DNA from: Atrichornis clamosus
Lineage: Eukaryota > Chordata > Aves > Passeriformes > Menuridae
Assembly (NCBI GenBank): GCA_013400975.1
Contig: WBMZ01002679.1
Coordinates: forward strand, 1 to 64,000
Reading direction: 5' to 3'
DNA: 64,000 bases
Part shown: positions 56,427 to 64,000 of the stretch, piece after piece
Position numbering within the stretch: the first letter of the stretch is position 1
Layout: each line of letters begins with the position of its first letter
Notes under the pieces: generated by a model
What the model saw: the letters and a program-made list of their open reading frames with translations, nothing else
What the model was told of the DNA's origin: nothing
Database searches by the model: none
Translations under genes and position numbers: made by a program

Positions 56427-59400
56427 GCCAGGAGGACTAGACCCAGGGTTTGCAGCTGATGTGTCATTAGGACAGCCAGTGACACATTTGCTGCTCTTGT
56501 TTTTTGTTACTCTCTTAGTTTTTGTTTTCCACTTCTCTGTTGGAGTTCTCGTGTTTTTGATGTGCTTGCAGCACCTTCTGTCAGCCCTCTGCCTTCCAGT
56601 GCATTTCCCTGCTCTTAATTTCTTGGTGTGTTTCAGCTTTTTTACTTTATTCATGTTTTACAAATTGGGTTTTCTTTCCCTCCCCTGCTCTGCCAGTTCT
56701 GTCCAGATGGTGGCTAAAACCCCAAATATACGGTATGCCCAATGGTAAGTGTGAACTGGACAAATTTGCAGCTCTGTTGTTTTCTCAGCAGAAGCAGATT
56801 AGGTTTCCTGTGCTGTTAAATTGCTATATTGGCTTCAGCTAGTTCTGTTTTCTTCTTTTTTTCAAGCAACAATCCCCTGAAGAACAGCTTCTCCCTGGAA
56901 GCTTGGCCAGGATGATCATGTTGTGTAATGGAGACCATCTTCCAGCTGTAAACAACATCATCAATTTAGTTAGACAGGCTTTGGTGCAGTGTTACTGGGG
57001 GCTAAAAGCTGGTTTTCACCAAGAGCAGCAGTGATGGCACCATGCCCAGGGGCTTGTCCTGGGAGCCCCGGAGGAAGGTGGAAACGTGCACTGCTCACCC
57101 CATCCAGCTGCTCAAGTCTGGGGTCAGGCCAAAGGTTTTGGTGGGTGAATCTTTGTTTTCTGTATTCCTGGCCCAGCTGGGACTGCTCCTTCAAGGACAT
57201 CACTTTGGAGGGGTGTCCTGCTGCTGGGATCTCCATGGCTTCTTTTGTGTCCTGCTGCAGCACAGCTGAAATGTCCATCACTGCGTGACTTTGCCATGCA
57301 GCCCTGTGAAGGAGACAGGTTTCTGCTGGGCTCTGTGCAGGACAAGGGAGCTGCTGTGTGTGCTGGGAATGGTCTTGCCTCTAGCTGCAGTTTGTAGCTC
57401 AGGCTGAAGAAGATGGATCTCTTGTTCTGGTGTCCTTTTTATTCCACGCAGGCTATGTTCCTGGTTCTAATTCTGGTTGTAATTCCAGCAGTGTTGCCAT
57501 GTTCTAGCCCTTAAGCCCAGTGCTCCTTCTAACTCTCCTTGATTTCATATTGGAAATTTTCAGAGACCAAAAGCACGCAGCTCTTGGAGCTCATTACTGC
57601 CAGATGTTGCTTAACTGGACTAAAACATTGTGGTGGAGCAGGACCACACAGCTGCTGAATGTTTCCTTGCTTCAGAGCCTGTAGGGCCAAGGAAGTTTGT
57701 AAGTATCAAAGTGACGATATTTTTACACCTTGTTAGAGGTTTGGCCATTCCAGTTGCTCCCTGGAAAGATTCCACAATGCACAGAGGGTGGGTGGCAGCT
57801 GCCTTGCCAGGGTTTTGGCTGTGGCTGCCTGAACTTACTGATGGCAGCTGTGGTTGCAGCTGCCCTGGGGTGGAAGCAAAGCAGTGGTGTGCCATCCCTC
57901 TGGGGAGCACTGTGGAGAGCTAACCTTTTGCTGGAGCCCGAGTGTTGGTCCGAGAGAGTTGGTCCAAGGAATGTCCTGTGTGTGCTGCAGAGCCCAGGGC
58001 TCCTGTGCAGGAAGTGCTCAGCAGTGCCTGTCCAGCCTCAGCTTCCTGAGCCTCCCCACTGCAGTCATTACCACAGCAGGTGCTGCAGGGGCAAGGTAAG
58101 GGCGTGGCCCTTGAGAGGAACGGACACGTGAGATTTTTCTCAAGCTACCTTTTTAACAAACACTTTCCCGCTATGGACCATTCGAATACGAGCATCCTGC
58201 TCCTGGGCTGCCTTTTCCAGGCTCAGCTCTTTGTGCTCCACGTGCAGGGATTTTGGTTGTCTCACTCCATCTGCTTGGAGGCTTCTCTGGAGCGCATCAC
58301 GTGTTTTGGCTGAGGTGGCTCATCCTTCCGGCTGCAATGGAAAAGCTGAACCACTGCAGGACTTCTGTTAAAATGTATTCCACCCACTGCATGACCATGG
58401 TTATGTTTTTGTCTTTTTTTCAGTCACTGATTTATCTGACATCTGGGATTTATAGCCCAGCACATCCACTTCAGAAATTGTTTGTAGCTGATGTCAAGAG
58501 CCTTGCCCAATACTGTAGATTTTAAGGAGCTGAATTCTCATTAGAAGTTCGAGGCAGCAGTCAAAACGTCTACTTTGGGATTGTCTTGCTGGTCTAATAA
58601 GTTGAAAGAGCAAAATTTGCTTTCTTTAAACATTTTATTGGGCACAAATGGAACAAGCAGAATCCCTTAATAGCTTTGTTTGTTAAAAGATTAAGTTAGG
58701 TGGAATATCCAAGTGTCAGGAATCATCTGACTCCCCCTAAGTTTTATCTAATTGATGAACTCTCTTTCATAGGTATCTCAGTATTCTTAGAACATAAATT
58801 TCCAGAAAAAACACTTAAAAAGTGGGAAAGGTGTTTGCAGTGATTATAGTTCAAAACAGCAAAGGAAGGGAGACTTTTGTTTTTAAAAGATCTCTGAAAA
58901 GAGACCCCTTGGGTACTCTGTGACTCTATAAAACTTGCCACAGAGTACTAACTCTTCCTAAATATCACTTTGAGACCCTAAAAATAAATGTAAAGCATTC
59001 TCCCGCATCCTTTAAATGCCAGGCTATATACAAATATATAAATACTAATAAAGCAGAAGTTAGGCAGGAGGGAGCTCTCTCCCACAAGATGTGAGCATCA
59101 ATGTCTTGACTTCTGCAGCTCATCACAGCAACTGATCTGGAAGAAGTGAACAGGAGAAAATTATCTGTGATGAAAAACCATCTTTTATGAAAGCTGGCTG
59201 TGGGTTCCTGTTGCCATCCAGCTGAGCAGGTCTCTTGCTGAAATGCTGTGCTTTGCCACGGATGCTGCTCTGGCCATTAAACCTCTGGGCCTGTTGTGGG
59301 CAAGCCCTGGAGTCTGGTGGTTTGACTGTGTCTGGGGGCATGGCTGGGAGCTGTGCAGCCCTCAGGAGTGGAGTTTTGACCAAGTCCTGCTGCCTTCAGC

Positions 59401-60387
59401 AGGACCAGTCGCGCCCTGAGAGCGGGCAGCGGTGCCAGGGTGTGTGTGCACTCCCTGCCTTTAATAGCAAAGGGTGCAGCTTGTTTCCAAAACCACTTGT
59501 GCTCGTTTTCTTTACTACTTTTAGTAACTTGTAAAATGCTTACGGCCAATAATTTGAACAAGCAATGTCATGGAGGATAACCTCAGTCTTGGCAGCGCTA
59601 TTGGCTGCACACAAACATCCCTCATAAAATAAATGCTTTGGAAAAGTTTTCTGCATGCTGGAGGTGGAAAGGGCATCCCTCTTCCCTCCAAACTGCCCCT
59701 GTCACACTCACTGAACCGCTTCAGAGACTGATCTCTTCCAGCACAGAAGGTCTCTTCAGTGGGACCAGAGCTCTCTGACCCCATACTCTGATGGGTCCTG
59801 TCTGGGCGGCCCTTGTGTTCACCACTGTGCTGCTGTGAAGTGAAAAAGCAGGGCTTTCCCCTGGCCTGCTTTGTGCTTCCATGTAAAATCATGGCTCCAG
59901 GAGAGAGAGTGAAACACTGACCAAGGTCTTGCCTTTGAAAATGCTGGTAGTTCTCCCTCTTGGCCAAAACACTGGGTTTGCAGACATCCACTGCCAGAAC
60001 TGGTCAGGCTTCAGAGGTACACGAGAGTGCTAAGGCCCAGCACACCAAGGAAAGAACCATGGATGCTGGATGGGAGCAGGACTCTCTGCCTCAGCCTTTG
60101 ATATTCAACCAGTCTCTGCTCACAACTGCTCCCCTCCCTGAGTGCCTAAAAGGGATGCAAGAAAGTAACTTTCTCTGCCTGAGTGCTCTGGGGCTAGGCA
60201 AGGATGAGGTAGGTTCTCCAGTCTTACTTGCAGGACTGAGCAATTAATCCCTAAAGAAACCCTTAAACAAACAAATGCGGCAAGAAGGAATGCTTATAAA
60301 AGTTTATGGAATGCTGGGGGGGGCCCAGCTGAAGGGGGGATGGTTTTGGGGCATGTGTGCAGAATGTCTGTTATTTGGCAAACACAC
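56427..60387. other. Intergenic stretch, no gene recognised
   Basis: Open frames are 60-160 codons, occur on both strands over the same bases and resemble no protein family. The portion just above 56426 would hold the promoter and 5' UTR of the nyctalopin-like gene, but no CpG island or TATA box is evident. Confidence 0.5.
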
Positions 60388-60528
60388 CATAGAATCACAG
60401 AATATTCTGACTTGGAACGTACCCACAAGGCTCGTGAAGTCCAACTCTTAAGTGAATGGCCCATACAGGGGTCAAATCTGCAATCCTGGCATTGCTAGCA
60501 CCATGCTCCAACCAACTGAGCTAATCCC
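60388..60528 (-). mobile_element. tRNA-Ile-derived SINE with CR1-type tail (TguSINE1-like)
   Basis: Read on the minus strand, the element opens GGGATTAGCTCAGTTGGTTG, a clear tRNA-Ile head. It contains an intact A box (TAGCTCAGTTGG, 60512-60523), an anticodon-region remnant and a decayed B box (AGATTTGACCC, 60469-60479). It then passes into GAGTTGGACTTCACGAGCC, CTTGTGGGTACGTTCCAA and ends TGTGATTCTATGG, the avian CR1 3' terminus. This head-tail combination is the structure of the passerine SINE family TguSINE1 as I know it. The mutated B box suggests an old, inactive copy. No clear target-site duplication was seen. Confidence 0.8.
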
Positions 60529-63500
60529 AGTCTGGCACGGTGCCAACCATCCCTTGCCTGGCAGTGTGTGCGTGCTGGATCCCCAACTCCTGCTGCCAGC
60601 CCTGGGACCAGGGAGTCAGGGCATCCTGCTGCAAGTCAACACCAAACAGAGCCACAGCGATCTATGCTGGGCTATGCATCCTGGGGAGCACGTTTATGAG
60701 AGATTTCTTCCCCTCTTGCTTTCTCCAAAAGGAACAAATCAAGCTTGTGAATAGAGTTTGCATCTGGATCTCACATTACTTTGAGGATTTGGCAGGCTGG
60801 CAAGGTTTAGCCTCAAGAAGTGGTTCTGACGGTGTGCTGGCACAGTCAGACAGGCTGCCTGTTTGCAATATTCCATCCCTGACAGCGGCAGCACTTCCCT
60901 GCAAAATCCAAGACCTAGGACTTGGAATGCATGGATACATTTCTTTTTATTTGTACAGTTGATGAAAAGTTGCTGTTTGGATTGTGTGTAGTGGTGGTTT
61001 TGGGGTTTTTGGGTATAGTTTGGGGTTTTTTAAAATGCTTCTGGTGACCTCTTGACCTCTTTAGGTGCATTGGCCTGAGGATAGAAAGGCAAACCTAAGT
61101 GCTGTATGTGAACATGCAGCAAATTTCTTGCCCCTCTTGTACTGTGACTTTTTCTTAGCTGGTATAACAGACATACTTAAAATCCTTCCCCAAAACCATC
61201 CCCCAGAAAGCACCATCTTCTACTCATTTAAAATGAAACAGGTCGTCTTGTGGTGAAAACTCCCAGCTTTTGTACCTTTGCAGCCAGATGAGTGGTGGAA
61301 AGTCTGTGCCCTGTGCTGAGCTGTGTACTGGGCCCTGCTGTGCCAGACCCGTGTGCTAGATTTGCCAGCCTGACTGTGGAAAACATACCCCACAAGCTCA
61401 GGGGGCATTGCCTCAGCTGCAGCACTACGTGGCACAAAGTTGTTGTGTGCATGGACAGTTTGGGCATCTGTTTCACAGCTGTACACGATGCTCTGAAATA
61501 GTGAGAGGAAAGAAATAGGGGGGGGAAATAGAAGAGAGAAGGGCTTGTACATTAGTGAGATGGAACTTTGCAGTGAGAACTTGGGATCAGATAAGGAATC
61601 AGATGCACTGAGCGCTGGTGGGGGGAAAGAATGAGAGCGGGATTTGTCAAAGGGCAGCCTGAGGCACGATCCCCATTGCACTGTCAGGGCCACTTCTTCT
61701 CTGCTAAGAAGTATGAACCCAACACAAAGTTTCAAACAGTTTTGCAGGTAAACCAGAACAGACAGTGATGACCAAAAGTCATCTGGAAAGGGAAACTTTA
61801 TATTTAAATCTAAACAATTAGTGGTTTGTATTTTTGTAAAATAAACATTCTCGTGCATTTGACTTTTTCTTCCGCTCAGTGTTTGGTGATGGACGGAGAA
61901 AAATCTTACTGGTTGTCCGTGTGCAAAGCAACTAGCAGCAAGGGTTCCTGTCTGAGTGTGTCCTGTCACATGCTGTTACCAAAAAAAATAATAAATATGT
62001 GTCAGAGTGAACGCTGACATCTCAGGTCACTTCCCTGTGAGCCATCAGTCCTGCAGACCCCAGGCAGGGTGCATACAGGGGAAATTGGTGGCAAAAGGTG
62101 CATCTCTTCTCCTTTGCAGCAGGACTCATGACTTTCTTTCCCTTCCAGTGTTTGCTCCAAGCACAGACACTGTGTGCTTGCAGCCTGACAGTCCTGCCCA
62201 CTGATTGCTTTGTCATCACGTCCATGAAGCAGTAAATTGCTGCACGGTGGCAAGTAGAAATGCTGTGTGGAATTCCCTTTCTTTAAATAGCTCAGCCTCC
62301 TTTTAGCACAGGAAAAGCTAAGAACTGGACTCTTCATTATGAGGCAGATAAAGACAAAAACCTCCAAGGACTCCTCTCCCTGCCTTGAAAGTAGTGCTCA
62401 CCTCTGGGGCATGTACATGAATTTGCTGATAAGTTTTTTCAGCACCCTCTGAAGCTCTTCCTGATCAAAGACACAGCTGGGCAGAAAGGTGAGTTTGTTC
62501 TCCACAGCCTGCTCAGCCCATGGTTCCTCTGAAGATGCTGTAAAAGGCTGTTTTCCCTGTTCCATCTCTCGTCTGGATCACTCTGACATAAACAGAGCTG
62601 GTGATGCCAGTTGTCTCTGGCGTGCTGCACGGTGCCACAGCAAGGGTGGGCACTGCGGTTTCCCCAAGACACCACAAGTGGATACATCTCACTGCAAGGC
62701 TGTGCTGGTGTTCAAAGGATGGGATGTGCTTGGATCCAGCGCTGGCTAATGATGGAGAGCTGCCAGCAGCACCTGGCTGTGACAAAGGGACACACCACTG
62801 GCAAGGACTCCGGTGGTTCCTTTCCATCTGGCACATGAAGCCTTGCTGGGCAGTGCAGCACATGTGTCCCCAGTAAATGGGCTGCTGCTGCAGAGGAGAT
62901 CACACTCAGGCATCAGGGCAAAATGTTTAAGTCTATATGTGCTTGCTTGGCCCCTCTGCTTATCATCCAGGAGCCCCCTTGGAGCTCCTCCCAGGGAGAG
63001 GAGGCTGGGCCCAGGCAGAGCGTGTGAGGCAAGGAAGGAGCAGATGAAAAAACTCTGTTTTGTGTGTATGGGTGTTGGCATGAGCTTGCTTTGGTCACGT
63101 CCTACCCCAGGGCAGCCTCAGAGCCAAGCCTCCTCTCAGCCACGTGGATTTGTCTTGGTGCCCTCCTCAGTCCCTCCTCAGTTCCAGCAGTGTGAGTGTC
63201 TGTGCACGGAATAGGGCAGTGGCTTTCCTGTCCCACTGTTTGGGAGACAGGGTACATGGGCAACACTGGTGTGAATGCTGTGATGTTCCTCCACTTTCTT
63301 TCTCTGTGTGTTCACATTATGGTCAACTCTGCCAGGACTAACAGCCTATTTCACTCTCAAATGTGTTAGCAAGTGCTGGGACTCCATGGAGTGCATGGGA
63401 ATTCCCTGCCCTCAGAGATGGACAAATCCTTGCATGGAGGCTCCCACGTGTTGCATGTGCACGTGGAGGGCAGAAAGGGGCTGTGTGTGGGTGTATCCTC

Positions 63501-64000
63501 CTGGCCCAAAAGCTGCAGTAGAAAACCACAAAGATATTTGTGTGAATTTCCTTTTTTCTTGCTTGCTTCATTTCTTTTTTTTTTTTTTTGGCTGTCCTGT
63601 TGCTCTCTCCTGATTTACTACATGTGCTCACGTGGCCTTGGAAAGGGGGGTTCTCAAACTGTTTTGCTTCCAAAAGGAAAAGAAGCTGGCAGGCATTCAT
63701 ATTTCAGTTCTCGAGTTATGTAGGTTAAAGTCTCCCAGCGGGAAAAGGGAAGATATGAGAGAGCAGATTGCTGGTGGCAATACTCACTAGAAGGAAAAGG
63801 GAAAAGAGGAGCACAGAATTCTGGAGCCACATCCAGACGAAGGTGAGGCTTGAGAGGTAAGTTTTCTATCTGCTATTAGAACATAATTTCCAGTGATTTG
63901 ATTCGATTGGCGATAAGAATGTCTCGTGTCTGCAGTACTAGAAGGAAAGACTAGCTTAGGAGCAGATCCTAAGGCACCGGTTGTTCACGAGCAGAGGGGG
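60529..64000. other. Right-end intergenic stretch, no gene recognised
   Basis: The longest frame (249 codons, minus, 61220-61969) has low-complexity composition and no family match. A G/T-rich tract is at 60991-61030, a T(15) run at 63575-63589, and two donor-like sites lie near the right edge at 63843 and 63857. Nothing else is supported. Confidence 0.5.
63575..63589. repeat. T(15) homopolymer run
   Basis: An uninterrupted run of fifteen T in intergenic DNA, preceded by a pyrimidine-rich stretch. On the minus strand it could be a decayed poly(A) tail, but no recognisable retrocopy adjoins it. Confidence 0.8.

Noticed and set aside
61220..61969. 249-codon open frame on the minus strand
   Set aside because: Ser/His-rich composition, no recognisable domain and no Kozak or CpG-island context. 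A + frame overlaps its low-coordinate end. Not supported as a gene.

Overview
The window is vertebrate nuclear DNA, most likely from a songbird (passerine). The evidence for a vertebrate is split genes with GT-AG introns, CpG islands, AATAAA poly(A) signals and sparse transposons. The evidence for a bird is one CR1-like 3' tail, and for a passerine a tRNA-Ile-headed SINE with a CR1-type tail (about 60388-60528), which resembles the TguSINE1 family. The species assignment is inference.

The left 50 kb holds plastin-3 (PLS3, T-plastin/fimbrin) on the + strand, with its coding sequence complete. Fifteen coding exons lie between 29834 and 49688. They join in frame at every boundary into a 628-residue protein with two EF-hands and four calponin-homology domains. 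Upstream are two CpG islands, at 1 to about 400 (cut by the window edge) and at about 18640-18930. The second ends an exon-like block at a strong splice donor, so PLS3 probably has at least one alternative noncoding first exon inside the window. The 3' UTR runs from 49689 to between about 50320 and 50850, with four AATAAA signals.

The second gene, on the - strand, converges on PLS3. It encodes a secreted or membrane-anchored small leucine-rich-repeat protein closely resembling nyctalopin (NYX). The main exon is 54163-55482. A candidate first coding exon ends at 56424 and contributes only the ATG, exactly at the splice donor. Its poly(A) signal is at 54064-54069. I see no functional link between the two genes beyond adjacency.

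Smaller elements are a degenerate U2 snRNA-like sequence at 19747-19795, a 32-bp tandem duplication at 38657-38720, a compact hairpin at 37560-37594 and a CR1 fragment near 47078-47255. An exact 539-bp duplication split by a single N (31183-32261) looks like an assembly join error rather than biology.

The remaining intronic and intergenic DNA (most of 1-29.8 kb, 50.9-54 kb and 56.5-64 kb) shows no gene I can support. I did not find a new system. The best leads are the possible nyctalopin paralogue with its unusual ATG|GT start exon, the internal PLS3 promoter and the altered PLS3 start context.
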